Assembly: GCA_030248065.1 (NCBI GenBank)
Contig: JASAMV010002144.1
Span: 1-64,000 of the forward strand
Direction: 5' to 3'
DNA length: 64,000 nucleotides
From: Rhynchonema sp. JSB1_4
Lineage: Eukaryota > Nematoda > Chromadorea > Monhysterida > Xyalidae
The translations under genes were made by a program, and so were the position numbers. Of this stretch, positions 21,732 through 35,200 are shown one piece after another. Position 1 is the first letter of the stretch. The number at the start of each line of letters is the position of its first letter. Under the pieces are notes generated by a model, which had not been told where the DNA came from, did no database searches, and worked only from the letters and a program-made list of their open reading frames with translations.

Positions 21732-22948
21732 CCAATAGCATTATTTATTCAAATGTTTGTGCGACAAAAGCACAGCTTGTAGAACGTAAACATGGTAAAA
21801 TTGCTTTGATTGTCAGTGCATTCGCAATTCATCCACATCATGCCCTTTGTGTCTTAGCTGTGCGTTTATTTATTATCGATCGGTGTTGTTGTTAGTGTTC
21901 CCGTTCATCCGTGTGCCATTGTATCTCAAGTTTTTTCATTCAATTTCGGTTTTATAATATAGGTAGATAGACGTGACGTTTCTGTTCACATTTTTTGGAC
22001 AAGAATCTTGCTCATTCTATGATTCTCAAGCGAGTCTCGCTCCATTTTGTTTGATTTCATGATGGTATGGTACCTGTTGTTATTTTGTTGGTGTTTTATC
22101 TTTCTAGCAGATCTCGTTCTAGTCATTCTGTGAAACACTGCAGTTGTAGATTTCGGTCAGTAAGTCGAATTTTTTTGGGTTCGTCACAGCAGTTGTGTTG
22201 TGGTTAACAATCTATTGTGGGCGTGTCAGTTGCCACTTTGTGTGGTATTTTGGAAACGGTGTAAAATTCAATTGTGTGTAAAGGTCGGTGTAAGCTGGAT
22301 CGAAAGCTCGGTCGGTGTAAACGTGAAACCTTCCACGCTAACAGCAGACAATGTTTCATGTTTACACCGAGCTTACACCGACCGAGCTTACGCCGACCTT
22401 TACACCCAACTGACGTGTTCACCGTTTCGGAAAATTCCAGCCTTTGTGCAAATATTACTCTAATTCGTTGAAGTCTCACGTGTCCAACGTGGTTGAACGT
22501 GTTTGGTGCTCGCGCAGCATTTTGTATTGTGGCTTAATATTGTTTGTTATGCTGTGGTACATTCTTGTGTTTGTAACGTGCTTTGTAATTCACGTGGTGG
22601 ATGATCTCGTGCTAAGCAAAATGTGTCACATCGAAATTTGGTAATTGTACATTAAGTTCGTGATAACGCTTGAGTTAGCGATTTCTTGCACTTTCTTCTT
22701 AGAGCTTTGTAGGGCCATATTACCTCATAGCTTGTCTATCATGTGCATGTAGGATGTTGATGCTGTTGGGCTGTATAAACACAAATAACTTGACAGAAAC
22801 CGTTTGATTATTGCTTCTAAATGTAATGCTTTGCTTTGAAGCATGCGGTAAAGTTGCCGCTACCTAAAACAAGTTCATCTGTGTTCATCTAGATCTTATT
22901 CACGTTTTTGTCAGTGTACGTTTGTTTCGTCCCACCGAATCAAGCGCG
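21732..22948. other. Spacer between the two ADCK2 genes
   Basis: AT-rich 3' flank and upstream region; the only structure seen is the hairpin element at 22244-22438. No exon supported. Confidence 0.6.
22244..22438. mobile_element. Palindromic hairpin element
   Basis: The left arm (TGGAAACGGTGTAAA, GTAAAGGTCGGTGTAAGC, GGTCGGTGTAAAC) is matched by its reverse complement on the right, to CACCGTTTCGGAAAATTCC. Arms are about 85 bp with a short loop. Open frames on both strands here are by-products of the palindrome. Confidence 0.8.
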
Positions 22949-25900
22949 ATGCGTCTATTGTGCATCCGTGCGTTACATCGACTCGCACAGCACACGCCGT
23001 CAACTAGTCAATCCAAATGGCACATCATTCATCGGCTATACGCGTCACCCGTCTGGAAAAATCACAGGTTAATTTTTTTGCCATTCGGTTGCGGTTACGA
23101 GGTGTGTGGTGACTGGTGAGCAAGAGTCTCTTATTATCGCTGAGAGAGAAAGATCACGGACATCGGGACAGATCACAGGACATGTTAACAGAACTGAAAA
23201 TTATGCATTAATCCTCGTCAAACGGCAAATGTCGGGCTCAGAGGGCGCATATTGGGATCAGTCCATATTGTCAACAGTCCAGAACAGATGGTGGGGTGGT
23301 GATTGTCCGTCACTTCCGTGTACCACCATTTAGCGACGTGGCTGGCGTCCCCAGGCTGACGTGAATGCGTATCGAACGAGACATCGCCATATCCATCCCG
23401 TTGACCGCACTCGGACGCGGTGGCGGTAGAGCCCCTTATTATTGCACGAAGATTGTGAACAGAGCATAGTGCTGCAGGGCGTCCAGTGCTGACTGCGTCC
23501 TCTCGCTGTCGTTTGTCTGATGCAATCGCAGCTTATAGGCGCAAAAACGATTTGCCACTTTCCAATCCCATTACGTCACAGATACAAAATGATGGCAGCG
23601 GTGACGCTCACGGCGACTGCCATTCCCGTGTCTTCGCTGTTGAACGACCAAGGACGCACAGGTATAGCACTCAATTGATTGTGTATGAAGCGAAAATGAT
23701 GTTGAAAGCAGCAATGTTGTTGTTCAGACTTGCACGACAGCGATTTGGCTCCGGTTGAACAGCACTCTCTTGCCACGGCAGCCTTTGACGATTTGTTGAG
23801 ACACCACGAATCAGGTGCGTTGCGTTTGTCGGACTGGGGCATTTCAGCTGTTTTTGCTCGAAACTGGAAGGGACGCTCTATCCGCGCCACAACGCTGTTT
23901 TTGCAGGGTTTATTGATACCATCTGGTGGAACATCAGGATTGTGTGCCGAGCTATTCGCCTGTTCGTTGTGTTCACACCACTCTTCGTCACTTATCCGAT
24001 AGTTCAGGTAATTGTTTGTTTGTATTGTTTTGGTTTAGTTGTTCTCTGACGTGCTTTGCTGGCCAACTATAATGCGTGATGATAATGATATTCAGCTAAA
24101 ATGTTGTCGAGTTACGTATGTGTCAGACTTATTTCAGCTAACGACTTTCACACTTGACCTTTGGTGGCGTCTGGTGCTGTTCGCAGTCAGTCACAGCGGA
24201 CCAACGGTGGTCAAATTGGCACAATGGGCTGCCACGCGCAGGGATTTGTTCACGGCACAATTCTGCAATCGATTTGGTACATTGCAAAGGAATGCGAGAA
24301 CAAGGTAGGAAAGGAATAGTGGTATTTTGGTGGGATCTTGTATTTCGTATTTATAATGAATGTCAAAGTGCTGTTTGTGATTCAGACCGTGGTCAGAGAC
24401 GGAAAGAGTACTCATCGAAACATTCGGACCGGAATGGAACACGTTGTTTCGACAATTCGATCGCCACCCAATTGGATCGGGTTGTATCGCACAGGTGTGT
24501 AGCTGCTCACTTATTGCAGCTGTAGTATTGATAACCAGCCATGATGATGATGATGATGATTGGTGTTTGAATTACTGACCAGCCAATCATCGAGCTAGAT
24601 TGCTCTCACACTGAATGAAACCATTCATGAACTTTTACAATTTGATCATCCGTGAGTGGTGTAGTTGATCCGGGCGATTGTACCGATATAATTACTGAAT
24701 GACTCAAGTTCGTGAGGCATGTGGGCATAACCCTTCCCAAATACACAACTGGCCCAGGACAAATGCTTCCTCGGCCCAGCGACTTCAATGCATAAACAGT
24801 GCTGCACCGTCGGAAATGACTGTTGAATATATGAGTTGTTCTCGCTTGACCAGGTGTTCAAGGCGGTGATCGACCCAATTGAGTTCGACCGCAAGACCAG
24901 TGCCAACATCAAGGAGCTACATTCATTGGCCTACTTGCCCGTGGCTGTTAAGGTGCGCAAAGCAATTCAATATTCGACAGTGTCCCCTAACTGTGCTTTG
25001 TTTCCTGCTCTGGCGCAACTTGGAACGTTTTCTGGAATTTCTCGCTCGCCGATTTGCTCTTGGATGCGTGAGAACCAATCAGCCCAGGCCACATGTTCTT
25101 GCCGAGAGGGCGCGCACGGGTACGCAGCGCCCTCCTCAAGTCAGCGCCCCCTTGGGCCAATCGAAAGAAAGAATAAAGACCCCCTAAATCGTGGCATGTT
25201 GACTGTGAATCACTTGAAATGTTAAAAAAAGTGCGCGCTTCGCTCATTAGATACCTTCCTGTACATCAGTTTAACAACGGCCAATTTTTGAACAAGCACT
25301 AGATAAAATTGAGTTTCGAAGGATAGACAAGCACTAGATAAATACATTGGTGCGCGCCTGCCTGTCGTGCCAGAGGTGCGTGGCCTGGAAACTGCCGGCA
25401 CTAGATGCGTGGGTGCCTTCAGGATGCCTGTCTATTCCATGTTCTATTTTGTTGCCAGATCACTCACGCAGCCGTGATCCGCGACATCCAACTTGACATG
25501 ACCATATTACAATGGGGTGCGCGTGTCGTCCAGACTGTTGTCCCGTCGCTCAGGTCGGTTGGCCTAAAGGTCGATTTATACTTCTGACTTCCGGGAAGTA
25601 GAAGTCAAAATCCGGACGGTACCTGCTTGCTCAGTTAAAGAGCTGACCGAATGGGCAGTCGCAAATTTCTGACTGCTACTGCCAGGCAGTCAGAATATAA
25701 ACCGACCTTGACCTACTCTTGTCGCTTTTTGTTTTGAATAACATTTGTGACAAGAAGCTTTGAATGTTCGCAGGTATCTTCACCCAACCAAATGCATTGC
25801 CGACTTTCGAGCCGTCATGGAGAAACAGGTATAATACCACTGTGACTTGGTTGCTGTCGTAAATTTTCATGTGCTCGCATATAGTAAGCAGCACACAGTA

Positions 25901-27994
25901 CTTGTTTTAGGTGGATCTGAGGCACGAGGGTCGTTCTCTAATCCGATTCGCCCGAAATTTCACCGATTCCGCCAATATTCGATTTCCCACCCCGCTCATG
26001 TTCACCAACCGCATTCTCATTGAAACATTTGAAGTGAGTTGGCGGTCATTCGTTCGTGTTTTGTTTTGAGTTTCTCTTGCGCGCACGGCACTGAGCCAGG
26101 CACAAGGGACAGGGTATAAAAAGGCGCCAGACAAGAGACAAGTGCGAGATTATTCGAATAAGTCAGGTCGGTGTGTCTTTCAGGAAGGCCTGCACATATC
26201 GCATTTCATCCCCGATCCATCGCGACCCGCCCCGTCTGACGAGACCGTCCGTCTGCAATGTCATTTGGCGTCGGCCGGTATGCGTGCTGTTTGTCAGATG
26301 ATATTCCAGGTGTGTGTTTGGTTAGTCGACGTGCTTGTGCTCGTCCTACCGTATTCTTCAGCGGACTCCCTCCCCCAGTGCCGTGAAGCGCAGTATAGTG
26401 CACTTTACATGTCCAGAACTCGCGCGCTTATCTTACGAAGTAAACCTAGTTTTCAGTGAATTACCTACTGATCCTTGCAGTAATCAGGTTTAAGAATCAG
26501 TTAAAAATTATCCATGTCAATCACAGAGTGGCGACTATCTTGCTGATTTGGGAAGGGCGGCAGTTGGCCGGATTGTTGCCAGTCCACTACTTGCACGTGA
26601 TTGAGTAATTTGATTGCAGGACAATTTCGTGCACGGCGACCTGCACCCGGGCAACATTCTGGTGCAAAATCACGAGCGAGTCATCGATCCACGATTATTG
26701 CCTTTGAGGGTCAGGATGGCTAGGAGGGCAAAGGCGATGGTTAGTCCTTGTGGTAAGCAACTGCAGGCGACGCCCACTTACAATGTCACACAAAACGATG
26801 TGATACCCCTATTTGTTTGTTGCAGTGCGCCAATGTTCGTGACAGGGTGCGTGCCGTGTTCGGTCATTCAGAGTTGACTGAAGCCTTTATGTGCAAGGAC
26901 GATCTGCCCGAGCCAGACCCAACGCTCGTGTTTTTAGGTGATGCTTTTAATTGCTCTTGTTTATTTTTTACGGCACCGCTTCTGTCTACCAGCATTTGCG
27001 TGTTCGACTTAGCTGTGAAAACAGGCCGAAACGGGCAAAACTCACTGCTGTTACTTTATTGTTATTAGCCTTCGATTGCCCTTTTCAGACACAGGCATAA
27101 CGACGGAATTGACGAGAAGGGATCTGGACAATTTCCGTTCCATCTTCCTAGCGTTGTTGGATGCTGATGTTAGAGTGGTGTACCTGCTTGTCATTTTAGG
27201 ACATTTAACTCGGTGTAGTCTGAGACGAATGAATCAAAGTTCTGACGAAGTATGGCCCGGGTTATTGTCACTGGTCGCGATATTAACAGCATGTTCAATT
27301 ATGCGTTCCATTATCACAGCAGGGCGATCGAATCGGTCGTCTGATGTTGTGTCCGTCGCCCAATTATGAGCATTTGTGTGTGGACGACGACAAGTTCTGC
27401 GCGGACATGCAGCGAATGGTGGAGGAACAAGTGTTGAAGAACGGCAAAGTGGTCTCGTTGAGGGAGGTGAGCACTGGGTGAGGTGTACTGGCTCGAATTA
27501 AGGCACCATTGGTGGAACGTCACCAAGGGCAATGATGGTGACAACTTTCAGCTTCTAGCTAGCTAACCTGATCGGTTTACCTGTGTATTACTCGAATTTG
27601 TTTGATTGGTTGAGCGCAACCTGGCGGATGGTTATGTGATTGTCTGCTAACGCTTTGTGCTCTTTGCCGATCATTTAACGCGCCGGGAAACCACTTTTCC
27701 CAAAACTATTGTGCGCGCAAAGTTGCGGTGAGCGAGCTGGTAGCCAGACAGTCAGTTGTCGTGTTCGATTTCGATGACGGTCTGCACTCAATCACGTCGT
27801 TGCCGTTTCAGTTCGACATTTCGCGCATCCTATCCGATCTGCTCACACTGGTCAGTACGCACAAGGTCAGTCTCGAGCCCAACTTCACGTGCGTCACGCT
27901 GGCGATCATGTTGTTGGAGGGACTCGGCCGATCGCTCGATCCCGATCTCGATCTGCTCGGCAACGCAACGCCGTTCTTGTTGAAAGCCCTTTAA
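22949..27994 (+). CDS. ADCK2: ADCK2-type atypical kinase, paralogue 2
   Basis: The first exon is probably 22949-23067 (MRLLCIRALHRLAQ, mitochondrial-like); an exon ending at 23659 carries RYKMMAAVTLTATAIPV, and its start is unresolved. From there the model is firm: 23728-23814, 23907-24007, 24138-24304, 24386-24494, 24854-24952, 25459-25553, 25774-25828, 25911-26033, 26184-26309, 26620-26739, 26826-26937, 27089-27168, 27323-27466 and 27812-27994. Motifs: SGPTVVKLAQWAATRRDLF, HPIGSGCIAQVFKA, NFVHGDLHPGNIL, FLDTGITTEL and EGLGRSLDPDLDLL. The catalytic HGDLHPGN and the metal-binding DTG are kept, so it should be as active as its neighbour. It has more and longer introns than paralogue 1; one holds a repeat K fragment and one a small hairpin element. 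The two copies share positions and motifs but differ at most other residues, so the duplication is old. Confidence 0.92.
23130..23295 (+). repeat. Dispersed repeat K, copy 3 (second half), in ADCK2 paralogue 2
   Basis: AGATCACGGACATCGGG through CAGTCCAGAACAGATGGTG is about 90% identical to 14690-14840. Confidence 0.75.
25566..25709. mobile_element. Short inverted-repeat element in an ADCK2 intron
   Basis: AAAGGTCGATTTATACTTCT at the left is the near-complement of CAGAATATAAACCGACCTT at the right. About 144 bp, non-coding. Confidence 0.7.
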
Positions 27995-28910
27995 AGACGA
28001 CGACTGGAGCATTGTGACGATCAAACTGCAATTGCATCCCATTGGGAACAGCCAACCCCAATATATTTTGCATTTGATGCGCTGTGCTGTGATAATATGT
28101 TAAATTGATCGTGGCTACAGATTACTTGAGTGCAGTTCATCAGAATTTTATGCCGAAGATTTGTGCAAAAAGCTAGTCGTTGTTGCCTCTTGCAATTGCC
28201 ATTTCCCTTTTATTTGAATGTTTCTTCTGGGCTTTCTAGCCGTCAGAACTGAGACATCATTTCGCTTGTTTGTTATGCTCAAGCTTGTTATCCCTGCAGT
28301 ATACGCTTGCTATTTCCTATATGCAAACCTTGTAAACTCTCAAGGGCTCACACGTCTTGTGCAGATCTGTAATCTTATTGCGACGGCTGATTTTTTCTGT
28401 TCGACTTTATATTTAACGCGATACTTAGAAATCAAGCGATGAACTTGCCAAATAAAATCAAAACTTTGCTTCTTTGCCGGTTGATCACGAACTTGACTCG
28501 GCGTTCGCATTTGAAGGCGCTTCGGTGTTCGACTCATGAATGCCGATTATCTGCTGGTGACTTTGTGTCAATTGCTCGGTGCCACACGCGTGGTGCATCT
28601 GATGTCCATCATGATCTGACATACTTAGTTTGTGGTACCGAACAATGTCGTCGGATCAAGGCGCAAGCAGCAGTCTGTCAACCACGCCCACATTCAGTCG
28701 TGCATCTCTGTCTGCTGCCGCCAGTCTCGAATTGCCCATACGTTCACATGTGGTTGGTTGTTGGGTGCTTTATTCAATGTCGCCGCCGTCTTTTGTTATT
28801 TGGTGATTGGTTCGATCTTGATGATCTCACTTTCAATCTAATGTGACATAGTTCACTCTGACTGATTGTCACTAGGCTTACGATCAACGTGAAACGTCAG
28901 ACGGTTAGCA
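27995..28910. other. Gene-free spacer before BACURD
   Basis: 3' flank of ADCK2 paralogue 2 and upstream region of the next gene. No exon or repeat end that I can support. Confidence 0.5.
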
Positions 28911-31390
28911 ATGTTTGCTGCTCAGGACTCAACGGCAGCGTGTGTAACGTCGGCAGTCGATGGTGGCAATAGCGGGGCACGTATAGTCGACAGTACGCCT
29001 GATGATTCCCCAACCCTGAATGTGAAAGGCAATAACAACAACTTTCAACGCAATTGGTCGTCGATGCGCTGTGCTGGATCGAATAGCACTGCGGGCGCGC
29101 TGGTTCCTGTCGGTTCGTTTCATTTGTGGTTTACATCAAGGTTTAATTGCTGCTGTTGATTGACGATTGATTTATTGAGTCGGCAGCCAGTAAAAAATAA
29201 CAGAAGAAGATTATGTGGAATAAGCATGATTTCACGTGCAGATAAGATTGTTCCTCTCACATGGGACATTTGATTGTTTGAGGTCACAATTATGACTGCG
29301 TGCCCGTGAACCAGTTCTCCGCCTCTTCCTCCGCGCAGCAGCACAATCTGGCATCAGCGTTGGTCAACGCCACTGCGGCGAGACTGACCAAGGTGGGTTG
29401 CGAATGTTCTGTTTTTATTCCTTGGGATGGTCATTCGATCACTTTGCAGCTAACGGACTATTTTCGTAGCCATCAGAACGGACAATAAATAAGAACCTGT
29501 TTTCTAAAATTTTGTTGTTCGGCAACTGAACTGTTGTCTGTCAGGTACAAGGCCCGAGCGCGCAATACGTACGCTTGAATGTCGGCGGTTCATTGCACTA
29601 CACAACCATTGGAACATTGACCCGGTGAGTCGTTGAGTTTGTTTAGTATCACATTCACATGTGACTGAAACATCAGCCAGTCAATTGCACAGATACGACT
29701 CTATGTTGCGCGCAATGTTCAGCGGACGAATGGAGGTGTTGTGTGATGACGATGGCTGGATATTGATCGATCGATGTGGCAAACATTTCGGCGCCATTCT
29801 CAATTTCATGAGGGATGGCGAGGTATGTAATGGACTACCGGAGTTCGTTGACTTTTGTCGACCATTTTATCACGCTGGGCGCTCAGCCGTCTAATTGCTT
29901 TGTTTCTTTCTTCTGTGAACAACTGTGACTAATCGTTCTAGGTGGAATTGCCGACGTGCAAACGGGAAATCATGGAGATAATGGCTGAAGCAAAGTACTA
30001 CTGCATTCATGTCGGTGAATGTTCTGTGTTTTTAAAAAAGTCGAATTGGATTTCAAAATATACTGTTCTGCACCTTCTCTGTCAACGGTTTTCAGGAACT
30101 GATCGAATTATGCCAGGACTTGGCGTGTCGTCAAGCGTCGGATGACCCACAGATCTGTCGTGTTCCCATTATCCAGACGGCCAAACAGGCTGCCATGTTG
30201 CTGAGGGAAACGAAAAAGGTGTGCATTTTCGAACACAACACATTGCTTTACTCTGTTTCGCCTTTGATTGGTTTTTGATGGTATGGTTTGAAATTGAAAA
30301 CAATTGGAATTGCAGCCAGTGATCAAACTGCTACTCAACCGCAACAACAACAAGTATTCCTATACGAACTATTCGGATGACAATCTGTTGAAAAATCTGG
30401 AATTGTTTGATAAATTGGTGACACGTTTCAATGAGCGCATTCTATTCGTCAAAGGTCGGTCGGCGTACGGGCTCTAACCTAAAGTTATCTGGTTTGTTTG
30501 GATCACGCAACATATTTTGAATGTAATTTATTTAAGACATGGGCCCGGCGAACGAAGTATGTTCGTGGACATTCTATGGTTTGCATCGTAAGGTGGCCGA
30601 AGTGTGTTGCACATCGATTGTGTACGCAACTGACAAGAAACACACGAAGGTTGGCGTTTCTGCATGGTTGGATGTTTTGTTGTGTGGGTGCTTTCTGCAT
30701 TAGATCGCGATGGTCTAGGTCACTATTGATATATACCGCGCTTCTGCTATTGTGCATCTGTGTGGTGAACCAATCGATACGACCAACAACGACCCATGTT
30801 TGCATTCAGGTTGAATTCCCGGAAGCACGTATCTACGAGGAGGCGATGAACATTCTGCTCTATGAATCACCGACTGGCAATGTGTGCAGCAGCTGTCGAT
30901 CGGACATTGAGGTTCGTTAGGCGTCCTGAACGTGCACTGAACTGCTTTGAAACGATGTCCTACTTTTATTGTGGTGCAACGCCCTTCTATTGATAGACGG
31001 TATTGGTATTTTGTAACCATAACTGTGCAGACAACTGCAATTACACCGCTGCAGCTTTGTGCGCATGCTTAAATAGCGAGCTGAGAGCCGTCAACAATGG
31101 AAAACTCCACAAAAAGTAATTTTGTGGTTTGGGTTTATGACTTACGGAGCTATACAGATAGATGTGCTTCCGTGATTGCTGGCAGCTTGGCCCCCACCCC
31201 GCAGCTACATCTGACGTGTAACGTGAATGTTGCAATTCAACGAGCACTTTGATTGCAGCTGCCGACATGCGATGATCTGGGGGCATCCAGCTCATCGACG
31301 CTCAGTTCACCGAGCAACGAACAGGAACGACTAGTGCACATTGAGAAAATGGACAAGGCACGCCGGGATCTGAGACAGAATTTGAATTGA
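28911..31390 (+). CDS. BACURD-type BTB adaptor (TNFAIP1/KCTD10/KCTD13 group)
   Basis: Ten exons: 28911-29112, 29283-29392, 29545-29624, 29693-29822, 29942-30010, 30096-30218, 30316-30454, 30537-30649, 30810-30911 and 31259-31390; 399 residues, all phases consistent. The N-terminal 105 or so residues are Ser/Asn-rich and poorly conserved. The BTB/POZ (T1-like) domain begins [18 protein letters not shown] and continues [20 protein letters not shown] and [20 protein letters not shown]. The BACURD-specific C-terminal part has [37 protein letters not shown] and [18 protein letters not shown]. Such proteins link Cullin-3 ubiquitin ligase to substrates such as RhoA. A single orthologue of the vertebrate trio, so I give no one vertebrate symbol. 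Confidence 0.95.
29158..29235 (+). repeat. Repeat K, short copy 4, in BACURD intron 1
   Basis: TTGATTTATTGAGTCGGC and ATTATGTGGAATAAGCATGA resemble the first part of repeat K (reverse complement of 9100-9180). Confidence 0.5.
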
Positions 31391-32220
31391 CAACATTCTT
31401 GGGGCATTTTTCAGCGTCGTCAACCATTGCTGGCTCACGTATTGTTTGATTGTGTACCTCACTCACTCACTGTACCGAATGTCTCATATTTATAACGTTT
31501 TATACAGTTAGGAACAGAGTTTCATGCGCTTCAAAAGAATAATTGCTGTGTAAAGAGGTCTAATATGTTTTAGAAAACTAGTGTTCACTAACAAATTTTC
31601 ATGTCATTCAAATTGTCCAAAGCAGGCGAAAAAAATTTTTGTGTGTTGTATAATTTTCCAAGCTACGTTTGATCACCGTTTGCAAAGCAACTGGATTAGA
31701 ATATGTGCGCTTGTATTTAAACGTTGTGATCTGTGGTATATGTTGCGTTCGTTTGTTAGGATTGTGATTGTTTTGATCTTATTTTCTGACTTGTGTAATA
31801 AAACTGCACTCTCAAGGCGAAAACGTGCGCTCCAGCACAACACTCATTTTATCTCAGCTTCAGAGGTTTGTGCCACCTCCACATCAGTGTATATTTTTGT
31901 ACGCGTATAGTAAATTTCCAAATTCGCTGCCGCACAGTAAAGTACGCCCCATAGTTAATGTCAGGTTCTAAACCCGAAAATCAACTTCTGAAACATTCGC
32001 ACAACCAGCACACACGCAGCTTGCCAGAAAGCCAGGCAGCTGCGCGCAATGTTTCAGAACCGCGCGTGGTTAGCGTTCGGGTTTATAACTTGACATTAAC
32101 TATGGGGCGTATTTTACTATGCGGCAGCGAATTTGGAAATTTACTATACCCCCAAAATTTGTATTCACTACTTTGTCCATTTAGGTCAGTGCTGGTCCTC
32201 AGCCACGTTCGTTTGACGTT
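31391..32220. other. Intergenic region between BACURD and DDX55
   Basis: Holds the hairpin element at 31906-32148. A TTTAG acceptor-like site at 32176-32185 precedes the DDX55 start and could be a 5'UTR or trans-splice acceptor. Confidence 0.5.
31906..32148. mobile_element. Long-armed hairpin element, 243 bp
   Basis: TATAGTAAATTTCCAAATTC at the left reads as its exact complement at the right, and pairing continues through GCCCCATAGTTAATGTCA for about 90 bp. TA lies at each border. Very little divergence between the arms suggests it is recent. Confidence 0.9.
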
Positions 32221-35200
32221 ATGCAGCTGAGCGACATTGACTCAAAGCTCAGCGCTGTGCTTCACTCTGATCCATTCAATTTCAACAGTTTTACGCCGGT
32301 CCAGGTTGGTCGTGATTAACCGCGCATTTGCATTCCACTAATCAGTCGATATAACTGTGTTGCGACGGTTCGTGTCTGCTGCGACATTCAACTGCTGTTT
32401 CGCGATCGCGATACGATTTCGAGTGAAAACACAATAACACAAAATGGTTGGATCAGCATCTGGTGGTGATGACAAGTCAGATTTGTGGGGCGATTACTAT
32501 TTCGGCCGGAAGAAGTCGTCGTGGTCATTGGAGCTTGTGCATCGAGTGAACGCAGCCGTGCCGCGATTCGATGAGCTGTTCGATGAGGACACATTCTACA
32601 TGACCGCATTCTTGGTCGTGATCTCAACGTTCGTTATGGCCGTCTTTCTGTCCAGACTGTTTCCCATTCGAATGCGTGACTCGGATCTGTGATCGTGCAC
32701 AAGCATTGTCTCATTGATCGACCCGTCGACGCATGTTGGGAAAAGCTAGTGCAATGGCTTTGTGAGAGAGAAAACACAAATTATCAATTCGGCCAAGGCA
32801 TAATAGCAACCCTAAGCCTGAGAAATGGGGAAGTCAGGATTGGCATTTCCTAAAGTGCTCCGTCGACCGACTACATATTATTTTGTCTTCATGTACTTAG
32901 TGCAGCTATGTTACGAATCGTGTCAGTTGCAGCTGTGAGCGGTTAAGCTCCGTTCTGCATTTGAATTTGTGTACCATAAATTTGCCATTGATTTCAGCAC
33001 AAGTAGCACATTTCAACACATCTAACTGGTTATTATTCCTAATCACTAATTTAGTCGAACGTAAGGAGTGGTGCGTGATACCGCAAGTTTTGCTGGGTTT
33101 ATGATGTGAATCTCATTTTCATATTTTACCATGTGTTGTTATGATTTGTTCATTGATTGATTATCCAATTGATATACCCTGTCTTTTTTAGCTGGAGATT
33201 TCCACTGTCGGAAATATGTCTTATAGTTTCTCACGTTTGCGAGCGTTTTGATCCAATCTCAAACCAAGTGCAGTGCAATACTTGATGCAATGAAATAAAA
33301 AAGAACACAGACAGAAAATGCAAGTGGCATTTGATTTACCAATATGACCAGCCAACCACTTGTCAGTTGTCATTAATGTCGTGATTTTAGTGTTGTCAGT
33401 GTTTGCAGGCGACGACCATCGCAGCGTTGCTCCACCAACACAAGGATGTGATCGTACAAGCGCCGACGGGCAGCGGCAAAACCATCGCCTATCTAGTGCC
33501 CATTTGTCAACATCTGGTCGAGATTGCGCCAACGTGGCCCGCACAGAATGTGAGTTTTGTGGCAGACCGTTTTGTCATCAATCGGTCTGCGAAACAGACC
33601 AACATTACTGTACTCAATACATTGTCGGGCCAGATTATGAAAAGTTTGCTGTCGAGTCAAAGGTCAGAAAAAACCGAGTATTCTTCGCTGTGTGCGGGCA
33701 GCAAGACTGGGTTGTTCGGCATGTTTCGCAAGCTGAGGAGTTGAATGACTTTGGCATTCTCCGATATTTTTACCTTGGCTTGATGCGGGGTCAACAACAA
33801 GCTGACGTTTGTCAATTTATAGGTTGGTGCGATCGTGATAGTTCCGAATCGTGAGCTTGCGCATCAAGTACACAACGTGGCCAAACATCTGACAACTGTG
33901 TGCAATCTCACGTTGGCTTGTTTCACTGGTGGCGTGCCATTGCAGAAACAGCTGCGTCGATTCAATGAACATGGGTCCGTGACTGTGTCTGTTTAGTTTG
34001 TGAATTATCCAAAAAGTAATCAAGGCAGCGGTTTCAGCGGCAACGTGATCATCGGCACACCTGGTCGACTCGACGAATTGTTTTCGATGACAACCAGTGC
34101 ACCAAAATGGTCAAAACTGTTGCGATCGGTGGAAATGTTGATTGTTGATGAAACGGATCGTTTGGCCGACATGGGGTTTCAGACCCAATTGGCTAACATC
34201 TTGAATAAATTGCCCAAACAACGACGTACCGGTGAGTGTATGATGATGACGATGATGATGGCGTTGTTGAGTAGGTGCTGCGCTGCACTGACACACACAC
34301 AATTTTCGAAGCGCTTAGGTCTAAGATTCACAAATGATCAGCTAGATGTCACCAATGCTAGCGCACCGTTCACTTTCAGTTTGCTGACATAACTATTATT
34401 GTATGACACACAGGTCTGTTCTCAGCGACTCAATGCCAGTCGGTGGAGGAACTGGTTCGATTCGGTATGCGTGACTCGGAGCGAATCACGATCAGCGACC
34501 ATACTCAAGCGTCAACCAGCAGTGTCACACCGTCAACACTCACCAACTATTATCATGTTTGTGTGCTGTTTGCCTTTTGGTGAATTTGTTTATTCGATTA
34601 ACCGGGTCGGGCCGGTGATTCTGGGCGCATTGCTTTGACGATGCCTTGATTCACCCGGGAAAAACAACGCGTGTAAACGGGTGGCCAAACAAGTTGTTTT
34701 TCAAATTTACATCACAAAGACTGGAAAAGCAGTTGTCAATTTCAGGAGGTGGAGGCTGACAGCAAGTTCGTCACGCTGCTAGGGTTCCTAAAGGCCCACA
34801 AACAAAGCAAACTGTTGGTGTTCTGCAGCAGTTGTGCGTGTGCCGACTATCTGCACTCATTGATTGGGCTGGTGTGGCCGAAACATCCCACCTTGTTGGT
34901 GCTGCACAGCAAGAAGAAGGTTTTTAGATTTGAGTACGAACGTATTTTATTAATGTTCCGTAACGACATGTCTGGCCTTGAAACATCAGGCAAAACGCGA
35001 AAAGATCTTCAATCGATTCCGATCGACCGCGTCGTGCGTGTTGTTGTGCACAGACGTGATGGCCAGAGGCATTGATGTGACCGACATTGATTGGGTCGTA
35101 CAAGTGGACCCGCCGAAAAAGTCAAGGTGCGCACTCTTGTCGTGGGATGATGTGGGTCGCACTTGAAAACTGACATTTGACACGTTGAATTTCGGAATTT

